A stretch of 64,000 nt of DNA. Source: CAVUAT01 sp963739545. GTDB lineage: Bacteria; Actinomycetota; Thermoleophilia; Solirubrobacterales; 70-9. How positions within the stretch are numbered: position 1 is the stretch's first letter; each line of letters starts with the position of its first letter. Below, piece after piece: positions 33,294 to 42,489 of the stretch. The position numbers were made by a program, and so were the translations under genes. A model generated the notes under the pieces. That model saw only the letters and a program-made list of their open reading frames with translations, made no database searches and had not been told where the DNA came from. The DNA is taken from the NCBI GenBank assembly GCA_963739545.1, contig CAVUAT010000011.1:248001-312000 (forward strand), read 5' to 3'.

Positions 33294-33333
33294 CCGCGGC
33301 TGAGCGCTCCGGAGCGAGGGTTATCCTCGGTCG

Positions 33334-35613
33334 GTGGAGCGCTTGAGCGAGGATCAGAGTGAAATTGAGCTGAACGGGGACGCCTCGGAGGAGGAGTTCC
33401 CGCAAGGCGCTGCGATCGAGGTCGGCTCCGACCCGGTCGAGGCGCTGCTCGAGGGCCTCAACCCTCCGCAGCGTGAGGCGGTCACCCACGGCGAGGGGCC
33501 GCTGCTCGTGCTGGCGGGCGCCGGCTCGGGCAAGACGCGGGTGCTCACGCACCGGGTGGCATGGCTGCTGGCGACCGGCCAGGCGCGCCCGAACCAGATC
33601 CTCGCCATCACCTTCACCAACAAGGCCGCGCAGGAGATGCGCGAGCGCGTTTCGGAGCTGGTCGGCGGCGTCGAGCGGCGGATGTGGGTGATGACCTTCC
33701 ACGCCGCCTGCGCGCGCCTGCTGCGGATCGAGGCCGAGCGCCTCGGCTACAAGAAGAGCTTCACGATCTACGACCAGTCCGACTCGCTGCGGATGGTCAA
33801 GCGCTGCCTCTCGTACCTCGACGTCGACACCAAGCGCTTCCCGCCGCGCTCGGTCCAGGCGCGGATCTCAGACCTGAAGAACTCGCTGACCGACGCGGAG
33901 TCCTACGGCGAGCAGATCGGCTCGCCGTTCGAGGAGATGGTCGCCCAGGCCTACCGCCTCTACGAGCGCCGCATGCTCGAGGCCAACGCGATGGACTTCG
34001 ACGACCTGCTGATGCGCGCGGTCAACGTCCTCGAGCTGTTCGAGGACGTGCGCGAGCGCTACCAGGAGCGCTTTCGCTGGATCCTCGTCGACGAGTACCA
34101 GGACACGAACCGCGCTCAGTACCGGCTGCTGCAGCTGCTCTCGGGCAAGCACGGCAACCTGACGGTCGTCGGCGACGATTCTCAGGCGATCTACGGCTTT
34201 CGTGGGGCCGACGTCCGCAACATCCTCGAGTTCGAGCAGGACTTCGCCGACGCCGCCGTCGTCAAGCTGGAGCAGAACTACCGCTCGACCCAGACCATCC
34301 TCTCGGCCGCGAACGCGGTCATTTCCCACAACTCCCATAACCTCGACAAGCACCTCTGGACGGACGCCGGCGAGGGCGAGAAGCTCAAGGTCGCCGAGCT
34401 CGATGACGAGCACGCCGAGGCGCGGTTCGTCGCCGGCGAGATCGAGGGGTTGGTGGGCGACGAGGGGTTCTCGCGCGACGAGATCGCGGTCTTCTACCGG
34501 ACGAACGCGATGAGCCGGGTGCTCGAGGACATCCTCGTCCGCTACGAGCTCCCCTACCAGGTGATAGGCGGGACGAAGTTCTACGAGCGCGCGGAGATCA
34601 AGGACGCTGTGGCCTACCTGCAGCTGCTCGTGAACCCGGCCGATGCGGTCAGCTTCTCGCGCGTGATCAACTCGCCACGGCGGGGTATCGGCGACACGAG
34701 CCAGGCGCGGATGCTCGCCCACGCGAACACCACCGGGCAGACGATCTGGGAGGTCGCCTCGGCGCCCGAATCGGTTCCCGGGCTCGGCGCCGCGGCGATC
34801 AAGTCCGTGGGTCGCTTCACCGAGCTGATCGAAGGGCTGCGCGAGGACTTCTCCGACGCGCCGGTCGCCGAGCTGCTGCAGGCGCTGCTCGACCGCTCGG
34901 GCTACTTCGACACGCTCAAGGCCGAGCGAACGATCGAGGCCGAGGGCCGGACCGAGAACCTCGAGGAGCTCGTCGGCGTGGCCGCCGAGTTCGACGCCAA
35001 CCGGGCGATCGAGGGGGCCTCGGACCTGAGCCCGCTCGACGAGTTCCTGCAGGCGATCTCGCTGTACACCGACTCGGACGACATCGCGAAGGGCGAGTCG
35101 AAGGTGACCCTGATGACCCTCCACAACGCCAAGGGGCTCGAGTACCGCGCGGTCTTCATCCTCGGCTGCGAGGAGGGCGTGTTCCCACACTCGCGCTCCC
35201 TCGAGGAGGGCAACGAGGACGAGGAGCGCCGCCTCTGTTACGTCGGGATCACGCGAGCGCGCGAGCGCCTGTGGATGACGAACACTCGGACGCGCCGCGT
35301 GTTCGGCGACCGCTCGACGAGCATCGCGTCGCGCTTCCTCGGCGAGCTGCCCGAAGAGCTCGTCGAGCGCGAGGGCACCGACGAGCAGGCCGCCACCGGC
35401 TGGTCGCTCGGGGCGCCGGCGCAGGCGCGGCCCCGGCGCGGCTCGGGCGGCGACTTCGGAACCGGCGACGACGTCATCCACGCGAGCTTCGGCGAGGGGG
35501 TCGTCACGGCGGTCGAGCCCGGCGGCGTGCTCGTCGTGCGCTTCGCGGGCGACGGTGCCGAGCGCAAGCTGATGGCCGACTACGCGCCGCTGAAGAAGGC
35601 GGACGCGGCTTGA
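33334..35613 (+). CDS. pcrA: UvrD/PcrA-type DNA helicase
   Basis: 759 residues from GTG 33334. Superfamily 1A motifs in order: Q motif LNPPQREAV, Walker A GAGSGKTRVL (about 63-69), TFTNKAAQEM (Ia), DEYQDTN (II, about 253), GDDSQAIYGFRGAD (III), QNYRST (IV), TLHNAKGLEYRAVF (V), VGITRARERLWM (VI). The C-terminal tail GDDVIHASFGEGVVTAVEPG is the PcrA Tudor-like segment that binds RNA polymerase. An acidic leader of about 35 residues precedes the core. It unwinds DNA in repair and clears transcription complexes. folD follows at 10 bp. Confidence 0.95.
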   Translation: MERLSEDQSEIELNGDASEEEFPQGAAIEVGSDPVEALLEGLNPPQREAVTHGEGPLLVLAGAGSGKTRVLTHRVAWLLATGQARPNQILAITFTNKAAQEMRERVSELVGGVERRMWVMTFHAACARLLRIEAERLGYKKSFTIYDQSDSLRMVKRCLSYLDVDTKRFPPRSVQARISDLKNSLTDAESYGEQIGSPFEEMVAQAYRLYERRMLEANAMDFDDLLMRAVNVLELFEDVRERYQERFRWILVDEYQDTNRAQYRLLQLLSGKHGNLTVVGDDSQAIYGFRGADVRNILEFEQDFADAAVVKLEQNYRSTQTILSAANAVISHNSHNLDKHLWTDAGEGEKLKVAELDDEHAEARFVAGEIEGLVGDEGFSRDEIAVFYRTNAMSRVLEDILVRYELPYQVIGGTKFYERAEIKDAVAYLQLLVNPADAVSFSRVINSPRRGIGDTSQARMLAHANTTGQTIWEVASAPESVPGLGAAAIKSVGRFTELIEGLREDFSDAPVAELLQALLDRSGYFDTLKAERTIEAEGRTENLEELVGVAAEFDANRAIEGASDLSPLDEFLQAISLYTDSDDIAKGESKVTLMTLHNAKGLEYRAVFILGCEEGVFPHSRSLEEGNEDEERRLCYVGITRARERLWMTNTRTRRVFGDRSTSIASRFLGELPEELVEREGTDEQAATGWSLGAPAQARPRRGSGGDFGTGDDVIHASFGEGVVTAVEPGGVLVVRFAGDGAERKLMADYAPLKKADAA

Positions 35614-35623
35614 GGGGTCAAGG

Positions 35624-36493
35624 GTGACCGCAACGGTGATCGACGGCAAGGCCGTCGCTGCCCAGGTGCGCGAGCGCGTCGCCGGCGAGGTGGCGGAGGT
35701 CACGGCCGAGCTCGGCCGGCCACCGGGCCTGGCCACGGTGCTGGTTGGCGACGACCCCGCCTCGGCGGTCTACGTGCGCAACAAGCGCCGCTTCGCCGAG
35801 GAGGTAGGGATCCGCTCGATCCACCACGAGCCCGAAGGCGACGTGTCGCACGACGAGCTGATCGAGCTCGTCCGGAGCCTGAACGACGACGACGAGGTCG
35901 ATGGCATCCTCGTGCAGCTGCCGCTGCCCGGTCAGATCGACGCCGACGCCGTCGTCAACGCGATCGATCCCGCCAAGGACGTCGACGGCCTGACGCCGGT
36001 GAGCGCCGGCCTGCTCGCGCGCGGCGAGCCCGAGCTCGTGCCCTGCACTCCGCGCGGCGTGATGGAGCTGCTGGCGAGCGCCGGGGTCGACCCCTCGGGG
36101 AAGGAGGCCGTGATCGTCGGACGCTCGAACCTCGTCGGGCGGCCGCTCGCGAGCCTGCTGCTGGGGGCGAACGCCACCGTCACGATCTGCCACAGCCGCA
36201 CTGCGGACCTCGGCGAGGTGTGCCGCCGCGCCGAGATCCTCGTCGCGGCCGTCGGCAGCCCTCGGCTGATCGGAGCCGAGATGATCCGTCCGGGCGCGAC
36301 CGTGATCGACGTCGGCACCAACCGCAGCGACGAGGGGCTCGTCGGCGACGTCGACTTCGACGCGGCCGTCGAGGTCGCGTCCGCGATCACCCCGGTCCCC
36401 GGGGGAGTCGGGCCGATGACGATCGCGATGCTGCTCGCCAACACGGTGCAGGCCGCGCGCGGCCGGGCCGCCGCGAGCGCCACCCGGGCCTGA
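35624..36493 (+). CDS. folD: Bifunctional methylenetetrahydrofolate dehydrogenase/cyclohydrolase
   Basis: 289 residues from GTG 35624. Signature segments: VLVGDDPASAVYVRNKRRFA (substrate tyrosine and lysine), DGILVQLPLPGQID, VDGLTPVSAG, IVGRSNLVGRPLASLLLG (NADP loop) and PVPGGVGPMTIAML. It interconverts methylene- and formyl-tetrahydrofolate. Ten bases after pcrA, it is probably in the same transcript. Confidence 0.96.
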   Translation: MTATVIDGKAVAAQVRERVAGEVAEVTAELGRPPGLATVLVGDDPASAVYVRNKRRFAEEVGIRSIHHEPEGDVSHDELIELVRSLNDDDEVDGILVQLPLPGQIDADAVVNAIDPAKDVDGLTPVSAGLLARGEPELVPCTPRGVMELLASAGVDPSGKEAVIVGRSNLVGRPLASLLLGANATVTICHSRTADLGEVCRRAEILVAAVGSPRLIGAEMIRPGATVIDVGTNRSDEGLVGDVDFDAAVEVASAITPVPGGVGPMTIAMLLANTVQAARGRAAASATRA

Positions 36494-36581
36494 CCCGCGC
36501 CTGCGGGCGTGGTTGAATTCCGCCGGCGCCATCCATGCGGCGCCGCGTCCAGGCGGCCCGCTCCAAGATACGGAGGAAGAA

Positions 36582-37088
36582 GTGGACTTCTCAAGGCTTC
36601 GGCGGGGTGAACAGGTCGCCGGCATCGGCGGCATCGCCCTGTTCGTGTTCCTGTTTTTCGATTGGTTCAGCGGTATCAGCGGATGGGATTCCCTGGGAGG
36701 CGACGTCACGGGCTTCGTCGTCGCGCTCGCTGCGGTCGTGGCCGTCGAGTTCGCCGTGCTGGCCGCGATGGGCAAGCGGCTCAACGTCGGGCTGCCGCGT
36801 GGAGGGATCACGTTCATGCTCGGGTCCCTCGCGGTTCTGATCATCCTCTGGAGGCTGATCTCGGTCCCCGAGGGCGCTGAGGTCGACTTCGGCTACTTCC
36901 TGGGGCTGGCCGCGGCCATCGCGATAGGCGTCGGTGCCCTGCTGGCGCTCCGCGAGGACGGCTGGGAGCCCCTCGTCGACGTTCCGGGCCGGAGGACGCG
37001 CGCCGCCGCGGCGAAGCCCGCAGAGGAGCCGGCTACCGAGAAGGCCGAGGCCGAGGAGCCCGCCACCCGCCCCACGAAGGAGGACTAG
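36582..37088 (+). CDS. Four-helix membrane protein, tandem paralogue 1
   Basis: 168 residues from GTG 36582; this start has GGAGG 5-9 nt upstream, unlike the upstream TTG 36513. Helices at about 10-28, 42-60, 70-85 and 95-115, with FVFLFFDWFSGISGWDSL in the first loop. The C-terminal 45 residues are a charged Ala/Glu/Lys tail (AKPAEEPATEKAEAEEPATR). It is followed after 4 bp by a second gene of the same architecture. Unknown function. Confidence 0.7.
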   Translation: MDFSRLRRGEQVAGIGGIALFVFLFFDWFSGISGWDSLGGDVTGFVVALAAVVAVEFAVLAAMGKRLNVGLPRGGITFMLGSLAVLIILWRLISVPEGAEVDFGYFLGLAAAIAIGVGALLALREDGWEPLVDVPGRRTRAAAAKPAEEPATEKAEAEEPATRPTKED

Positions 37089-37092
37089 CGAC

Positions 37093-37590
37093 GTGGAAGC
37101 AGGGTCTCGACAAGCCGCGCCGTCGGCAGGGTCGGCGCGGCTCGGGGCGGCCATCGCTGCAGGCGGTGGCCTGCTGCTGTTGGTCTCGCTGTTCGTCCCC
37201 TGGTACACGCTGCCGGGCGCGAGCCTCGCGGATACCCCGCTCGGCGACATCGCCGAGGACATCGGCGGCGCGGTTGGCGTCGACGTGCGGGACACGATCA
37301 GCCGCACGGGGTGGGAGTCCTTCGAGTTCACCGACGTGGCGTGCGCAATCGCCGCGGCGGTGGCGATGGTCCGTCTGGCCGTTGCGGTGTTCGGTGGCGA
37401 CGACGACCCGCCCGTACCGGGGAGCCTGCTCGTGACGGTGCTCGGCGCGATCGCTGTGGCTCTGGTGGCCTACCGGTTCGCCAACCCTCCTTTCGTCGGC
37501 CTCGACCGCGAGATCGGCGTTTGGCTCGGGCTGCTCGGTGCGGGACTCATCACCTACGGAGGCGCAGTGGCCATGCGTTCCAGGCGCTGA
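37093..37590 (+). CDS. Four-helix membrane protein, tandem paralogue 2
   Basis: 165 residues from GTG 37093. Helices at about 18-38, 75-93, 103-122 and 134-156. The first extracytoplasmic loop starts FVPWYTLPGASLAD and ends with GWESFEFTDVACAIAAAV. The WESFxFTD block recurs in paralogue 3, and YRFANPPFVGLDREIGVWLG matches its YRIINPP...KEIGIYLG. So 2 and 3 are clear paralogues and 1 is a more remote one. Confidence 0.72.
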   Translation: MEAGSRQAAPSAGSARLGAAIAAGGGLLLLVSLFVPWYTLPGASLADTPLGDIAEDIGGAVGVDVRDTISRTGWESFEFTDVACAIAAAVAMVRLAVAVFGGDDDPPVPGSLLVTVLGAIAVALVAYRFANPPFVGLDREIGVWLGLLGAGLITYGGAVAMRSRR

Positions 37591-37684
37591 CTGGGCGACC
37601 GGTTCCGCCTATAGGGTTCCCGCCGAATCGGGCTACCGGCCAGTCACCTGCGTGCGCACGCGCATGAATCCAGGAAGGACATCA

Positions 37685-38173
37685 ATGGATACATCGAATC
37701 TCGGAAGGGGAGCGCTGGTCGCGGGCATCAGCGGCGCGCTGCTCTTCATCTTCATGTTCTTCAGTTGGTACGGGATCGGGGGGGAGGCCGGCGAGCTCGT
37801 CGAGCAGGCTCAGGAGGCGGCTGACGCCCTCGGTGTCCAGGGCCCGGAGGACGTCAACACGTCCGCCAACGCCTGGGAGTCATTCGACTTCACCGACCTG
37901 ATCCTGTTCCTGGCCGCCGCTACCGGAATCGCGTTCGCAGTGATCGCTCTAGCCAACCTCTCGGTCGAGCTGCCGATCGCGTTCAGCGCGATCGTCACAG
38001 GCCTCGGGGTACTGGCGACGCTGCTGGTGCTCTACCGGATCATCAACCCGCCGGGTGAGGGCGACGTCGACAAGGAGATCGGGATCTATCTCGGTCTGCT
38101 CGCTTCCGCCGGGATAGCAATAGGCGGCTATCTGGGCATGCAGGAGGAGGGCGCGGACTTCAGCACCCGCTAG
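37685..38173 (+). CDS. Four-helix membrane protein, tandem paralogue 3
   Basis: 162 residues from ATG 37685, with GGAAGGA 5-6 nt upstream. First helix LVAGISGALLFIFMFFSWYG, an acidic loop of about 45 residues (EAGELVEQAQEAADALGVQG), then AWESFDFTDLILFLAAATG and two more helices, YRIINPPGEGDVDKEIGIYL. The invariant aromatic end of helix 1 (FFSWY/FVPWY/FFDWF) and the WESFxFTD block suggest a shared outside site. Unknown function. The gene is monocistronic or at the end of a three-gene unit. Confidence 0.72.
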   Translation: MDTSNLGRGALVAGISGALLFIFMFFSWYGIGGEAGELVEQAQEAADALGVQGPEDVNTSANAWESFDFTDLILFLAAATGIAFAVIALANLSVELPIAFSAIVTGLGVLATLLVLYRIINPPGEGDVDKEIGIYLGLLASAGIAIGGYLGMQEEGADFSTR

Positions 38174-38243
38174 CGCGGGGCACAGTTCGCGAGGCGAGGC
38201 GAGCCGAGTGGCTCGCCCTCGCTCATTTTGCGGGGGTTCGTGC

Positions 38244-40118
38244 CTACGCGGAGGCCGTCTCGGCCACCCCGCGCGCAACGCGCGACGCGCAGGCGACGAT
38301 GGTCATCATCGGGTTGACGCCCACCGACGATGGGAACAGTGAGGCGTCGGCCACGTAGAGGTCGCGGATGCCGTGCACGGCGCCGTCAGGGCCGGTGACG
38401 CTCGTGCCGGAGTCGGAGCCCATCCGCGCGGTCGACATGGGGTGGAAGGCCTCGAGGCGGAGGTCCGAGGCCTTGAGGCTCATCGCCTCGAAATCGGCGA
38501 GTCCGCCTCGGGTGATCGTCGTGCACGCGCCGACGTTGGGATAGACCTCGGTGGCACCGGCGGCGAAATGGACCTCGGCCGCGCGTGCGATGCCGAACTG
38601 CAGCGTCGTGGCCTCTTCGTCGGTGAGCTTGTAGCCCAGGCGCAGCCCCCCGTTGCCGGCCAGCGAGACGCGGCCCTCGGAGTGGTCGTGCAGGTGGACG
38701 CCGATCGAGCCGATGTTGCCGTAGTGGGCGACGCGGTCGGCGAACGCGTCGCCGATGCCGGGGAGCCACTGCGCGCCGAAGGAGAGCGGGGTGAAGGTCG
38801 CCTCCAGCAGGATGCCCTGGGGCTGCCACTCGTCGACGTAATAGCTCTGCATGACGCCGTCCCAGCCGCGCACCTCCTCGGGGTAGCGGGCGCCGATCCA
38901 GGCGGCGGGGTGGACATGCAGATGGCGGCCGAGGTGGGGGTGCGAGATCCCCGAACGCATCAGCAGCTCGGGGGTGCCGAATGCGCCTCCGGCGCTGATC
39001 ACCCCGCGTTTGGCGCGGACCTGCCAGGGGCGGCCGTCTCGCCTCCGTCCGTTGCCTGCCAGTTCCTCGGGGGCAGACGTTGGGAAGCCTGCCGTGCATT
39101 CGAGGCCCGTTGCACGGCCGTCCTCGGCGATCACCCGCTGGACCTTCACCCCGGCGCGAACGCGCGCCCCGGCCGCGACCGCGCGCGGCAGGTAGGAGAC
39201 GTGCGCCGCGCGTTTGGCGTCGATGCGGCAACCGAGGGGGCAGGAACTGCACTGCACGCAGGCCCCCGCGTTGCGGCTGATCGGGCCGCCGCTTGCCCCG
39301 AGCGCCTCGGCGCCCTCGGCGCAGAGCTGGCCGTTTCGCCCAAGCGTTTCGATGTCGAGCTCGGTCACCTGAAGCATCTCCTCGGCCGAGGAGTAGTCAG
39401 GGGCCAGCTCCGTCGCCCAGGAGACGCCGGCCTCGTCGCGCCACTCTCGCAGCACCTCCTCGGGCGCCCGGAAGCAGGTGCCGGAGTTGATCACAGTGGT
39501 GCCGCCCACGGTGCGGCCCACCGGGACCGGGATCGCCGGGCGTCCCCGCGCGATCGTCAGCCCGCCGTCGCGGTACATCAGCGGCAGGCCGATCAGGGGA
39601 TCGGTCGGGTAGTCCTCGCGGTCGACGTAGGGGCCGGACTCGAGCACGAGCACATCGAGGCCGGCCTCGGCCAGGACCGCGGCGGCGACCGCGCCTCCCG
39701 CTCCGGAGCCGACGATCGCCACGTCGCAGTCCTCGCCTTCGCCGCGGGGGACGATGTCGCCGATGCCGTCAACGCGGGGAGCGGGGGAGCCCTGGCGCAC
39801 CGCGCAGGTCGCCTCGACGCCGATGGCCGCGCCGACGCGCTCGTCGCGGGCGTAGCCGATCATCGCAAGCAGCTTCGCCAACAGCACGAGGTCGCGGTAC
39901 GGCGCGAGGCGCGAGGCCTCCATTTTGCTGAGGTACTCGGAGCGGGCCTCGACGCCGAGCTTGCTGAACCGCCACGGGAAAGGCGCGCGCTCGAACGCGC
40001 GGAGCGCCCACTTGACTGCGGTGACGGTGCGGGGAGGGAGCTGGGCGAGGAACTGGGCGACCGGCTCGGCCACCGGGACCTGCGCCTCAGGCGCGGGCAG
40101 GCCGTGGCGGCCGGGCAC
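38244..40118 (-). CDS. GMC-family FAD oxidoreductase
   Basis: At least 624 residues. FAD-binding CDVAIVGSGAGGAVAAAVLA, followed by VGRTVGGTTVINSGTCFRAP, a Cys-rich insert NAGACVQCSSCPLGCRIDAK found in long-chain alcohol-oxidase-like members, and the C-terminal active-site His regions (LEAFHPMSTARMGSDSG, SVGVNPMMTIVA). The N-terminus (LPPRTVTAVKWALRAFERA) belongs to the same subgroup. From GTG 40118 the frame is extended upstream by a family-like LGAAELRTLRAIAEAVV without any ATG/GTG/TTG, so the real start may be a rarer codon. It probably oxidises an alcohol or sterol-like substrate. Confidence 0.9.
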   Translation of the reverse strand: MPGRHGLPAPEAQVPVAEPVAQFLAQLPPRTVTAVKWALRAFERAPFPWRFSKLGVEARSEYLSKMEASRLAPYRDLVLLAKLLAMIGYARDERVGAAIGVEATCAVRQGSPAPRVDGIGDIVPRGEGEDCDVAIVGSGAGGAVAAAVLAEAGLDVLVLESGPYVDREDYPTDPLIGLPLMYRDGGLTIARGRPAIPVPVGRTVGGTTVINSGTCFRAPEEVLREWRDEAGVSWATELAPDYSSAEEMLQVTELDIETLGRNGQLCAEGAEALGASGGPISRNAGACVQCSSCPLGCRIDAKRAAHVSYLPRAVAAGARVRAGVKVQRVIAEDGRATGLECTAGFPTSAPEELAGNGRRRDGRPWQVRAKRGVISAGGAFGTPELLMRSGISHPHLGRHLHVHPAAWIGARYPEEVRGWDGVMQSYYVDEWQPQGILLEATFTPLSFGAQWLPGIGDAFADRVAHYGNIGSIGVHLHDHSEGRVSLAGNGGLRLGYKLTDEEATTLQFGIARAAEVHFAAGATEVYPNVGACTTITRGGLADFEAMSLKASDLRLEAFHPMSTARMGSDSGTSVTGPDGAVHGIRDLYVADASLFPSSVGVNPMMTIVACASRVARGVAETASA

Positions 40119-40181
40119 GACGGCCTCGGCGATCGCGCGGAGCGTCCTCAGCTCGGCGGCCCCGAGCCCCGGCGGGCGCCT

Positions 40182-40622
40182 TCAACCGGGCGACGCGGGC
40201 GCTCCGACGCGCCCAGCGAGCACATAGAGCAGCAGCGAGGCGAAGACCAGCGACCCGTCGACGATCCCGTTCAGCAGGTAGGCGAACACGTCGTCCTGGA
40301 AGAAGAAGATCAGCGAGGTGATCGACGAGGCGGCCTTGCCGGCGGCCAGCGCCAGGATCATCGGGCGGTAGCGGACGACGTCCGAGGCTGCGATCAGAGC
40401 CAGCCCCGTGATCACGACCATGTAGGCGAACCCGAGCGAGAGCCAGAGCCGCTCGTCGGTCTCGGGCGCGGCGGTGAAGTCGCCGAAGTTCTCGCCGAAC
40501 TCGGTCAGCCGCGCCAGGGTCCCATCGGGCCACGCGATGAAGAAGAACCCGACGAGCGCGAAGCCCCCTGCCATCAGCAGCAGGTTGAAGCGGACGAAGC
40601 GCTCGGCCTTCTCCCCGGTCAT
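40182..40622 (-). CDS. Four-helix membrane protein
   Basis: 146 residues from ATG 40622. Starts MTGEKAERFVRFNLLLMAGG, with four hydrophobic helices (about 9-28, 54-75, 82-102 and 110-133) and short loops containing FFFQDDVFAYLLNGIVDGSL. No family firmly recognised. It lies directly upstream of the GMC oxidoreductase on the same strand and could be co-transcribed with it. Confidence 0.68.
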   Translation of the reverse strand: MTGEKAERFVRFNLLLMAGGFALVGFFFIAWPDGTLARLTEFGENFGDFTAAPETDERLWLSLGFAYMVVITGLALIAASDVVRYRPMILALAAGKAASSITSLIFFFQDDVFAYLLNGIVDGSLVFASLLLYVLAGRVGAPASPG

Positions 40623-40736
40623 CGCGCGGCATCGTAGCCCGGCCTCTGTTCTCATGATTGCCCGCCCGGGGGGCGAGCGTCGGTTGATGAGGACCCCGGT
40701 GGGATCTATGCGCCCTCACGCCTAGAATCACGACCG

Positions 40737-41021
40737 ATGATCGACCGCGAACAGGTCCTGCACGTCGCGCGCCTCGCGCGCCTTCGCCTCAGCGACGAGG
40801 AGGTCGAGCGCATGGCCGGCGAGCTCTCGGGGATCCTCGAGCACGTCGAGCGAATCAGCGAGCTCGATCTCGACGGCGTCGAGCCGACCACGCACGTGAT
40901 CGAGCTCGAGAACGTGCTGCGCCCCGACGAGCCCCGGCCGAGCTGGCCGCGCGAGGCGATGCTGGAGCGCGCTCCGGATCCGGCCGCCGGCGCATACCGC
41001 GTCCCCTCGCCGCAGGCGTAG
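40737..41021 (+). CDS. gatC: Asp/Glu-tRNA amidotransferase subunit C
   Basis: 94 residues. VLHVARLARLRLSDEEVERM, LSGILEHVERISELDLDGVE, PTTHVIELENVLRPDEP: the complete GatC pattern. GatC wraps around GatA and stabilises the GatCAB enzyme, which converts Glu-tRNA-Gln (and Asp-tRNA-Asn) to the amides. Ten bases before gatA. Confidence 0.95.
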   Translation: MIDREQVLHVARLARLRLSDEEVERMAGELSGILEHVERISELDLDGVEPTTHVIELENVLRPDEPRPSWPREAMLERAPDPAAGAYRVPSPQA

Positions 41022-41031
41022 TGGTTCGCTG

Positions 41032-42489
41032 ATGTCGGTCGAGCTCCTCGAGCTGACGGTTGCCGAGGCGGCCGAGCGGATCCGCTCCCGAGAGCTTGGG
41101 GCGGGCGAGTACTTCGATGCGTATCGCAGCGCGGCAGAGGGGGACTCCCTCAACGCCTTCCTAGGCGTGAGCGGCAACCGCGCCGCTGACGCCGAGAGCG
41201 CCGAGGGCGAGCTCGCGGGGATACCGCTGGCGATCAAGGACATCTTCTGCACCGAAGGCACTGCCACCACCGCGGGGTCCCGGATCCTCGAGCGCTACGT
41301 GCCGCCCTACACGGCGAGCGCCGTCCGCAAGCTCGACGAGGCAGGTGCCCTGGTGCTCGGCAAGACCAACATGGACGAGTTCGCGATGGGCTCCTCGAAC
41401 GAGAACTCCGCCTACGGCGACGTGCTGAACCCTTGGGACACCGGCCGCGTGCCCGGCGGCTCCTCTGGGGGCTCGGCGGCGGCGGTTGCGGGGCGACTCG
41501 CACCGGGTGCGATCGGCACCGACACCGGCGGCTCGATCCGCCAGCCCGCGGCACTCTGTGGGATCGTCGGCCTCAAGCCCACCTACGGCGCGATCTCGCG
41601 CTACGGGATGATCGCCTTCGCGTCGTCGCTCGACCAGTGCGGCCCACTCACCCGCGACGTCACCGACGCCGCCCTGCTGCTGGGCGTCATGGAGGGGCGC
41701 GACGCGTGCGACTCGACCTCGGTCGGGATCGAGGGAGGAGTCGAGAAGCCGAGCCGCGAGGACCTGAGCGGGCTCAGCTTCGGCGTGCCCAGGGAGCTCG
41801 CGGGCGACGAATCGGGGATCGAGCCGGGGGTGCGCGAGGTCTTCGAGCGCACACTGGCCAAGATCGAGGAGCTCGGCGGCGAGGTCTCCGAGACCGAGCT
41901 GCCGCACGCGCCGCACGGCATCTCGGCCTACTACGTGCTCGCGCCGGCGGAGTGCTCGGCGAATCTGGCCCGCTTCGACGGCGTCCGCTATGGCCTGCGC
42001 GCCGACGGCGACGACCTGACGACGATGTACGAGTCCACGCGCCACGACGGGTTCGGCCCCGAGGTCAAGCGCCGCATCATGCTCGGCACCTACGCGCTCT
42101 CGTCGGGCTACTACGACGCCTACTATGGGCGCGCCCAGCGCGTGCGCACCCGTATCGCCGAGGACTTCGACAAGGCCTTCGGCAGCTTCGACTTCGTGCT
42201 CGCGCCGACCTCGCCGAGCGTCGCGTTCGAACTCGGCGCCCGCACCGACGACCCGCTCGCGATGTACCTCTCCGACTACTGCACCGTGCCGATGTCGCTG
42301 GCTGGGATCCCCGCCATCTCGATCCCCGCCGGGCTCGCGCAGCCCGGCGGCGGCGGCCCCGAGCTCCCCGTCGGCTTCCAGATCGCCGGTCCGGCGTTCA
42401 GCGAGACGCGACTGCTGGACGCGGCCTACGCGCTCGAGAGCGCGATCGGCTTCGATACCCGCCCACCTTCGATCGGAGCGAGCGAATGA
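41032..42489 (+). CDS. gatA: Asp/Glu-tRNA amidotransferase subunit A
   Basis: 485 residues. Amidase-signature enzyme with catalytic Lys in PLAIKDIFCTEG (about 70), GGSSGGSAAAVAG (about 143) and the Ser nucleophile region GTDTGGSIRQPAALCG (about 168). It releases ammonia from glutamine for transfer to the mischarged tRNA bound by GatB. It overlaps the next gene by ATGA at 42486-42489. Confidence 0.96.
   Translation: MSVELLELTVAEAAERIRSRELGAGEYFDAYRSAAEGDSLNAFLGVSGNRAADAESAEGELAGIPLAIKDIFCTEGTATTAGSRILERYVPPYTASAVRKLDEAGALVLGKTNMDEFAMGSSNENSAYGDVLNPWDTGRVPGGSSGGSAAAVAGRLAPGAIGTDTGGSIRQPAALCGIVGLKPTYGAISRYGMIAFASSLDQCGPLTRDVTDAALLLGVMEGRDACDSTSVGIEGGVEKPSREDLSGLSFGVPRELAGDESGIEPGVREVFERTLAKIEELGGEVSETELPHAPHGISAYYVLAPAECSANLARFDGVRYGLRADGDDLTTMYESTRHDGFGPEVKRRIMLGTYALSSGYYDAYYGRAQRVRTRIAEDFDKAFGSFDFVLAPTSPSVAFELGARTDDPLAMYLSDYCTVPMSLAGIPAISIPAGLAQPGGGGPELPVGFQIAGPAFSETRLLDAAYALESAIGFDTRPPSIGASE

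Noticed and set aside
38373..40637. Plus-strand open frame of about 750 codons over the GMC oxidoreductase gene
   Set aside because: Low-complexity Ala/Arg/Asp composition; the minus-strand frame has complete GMC motifs.
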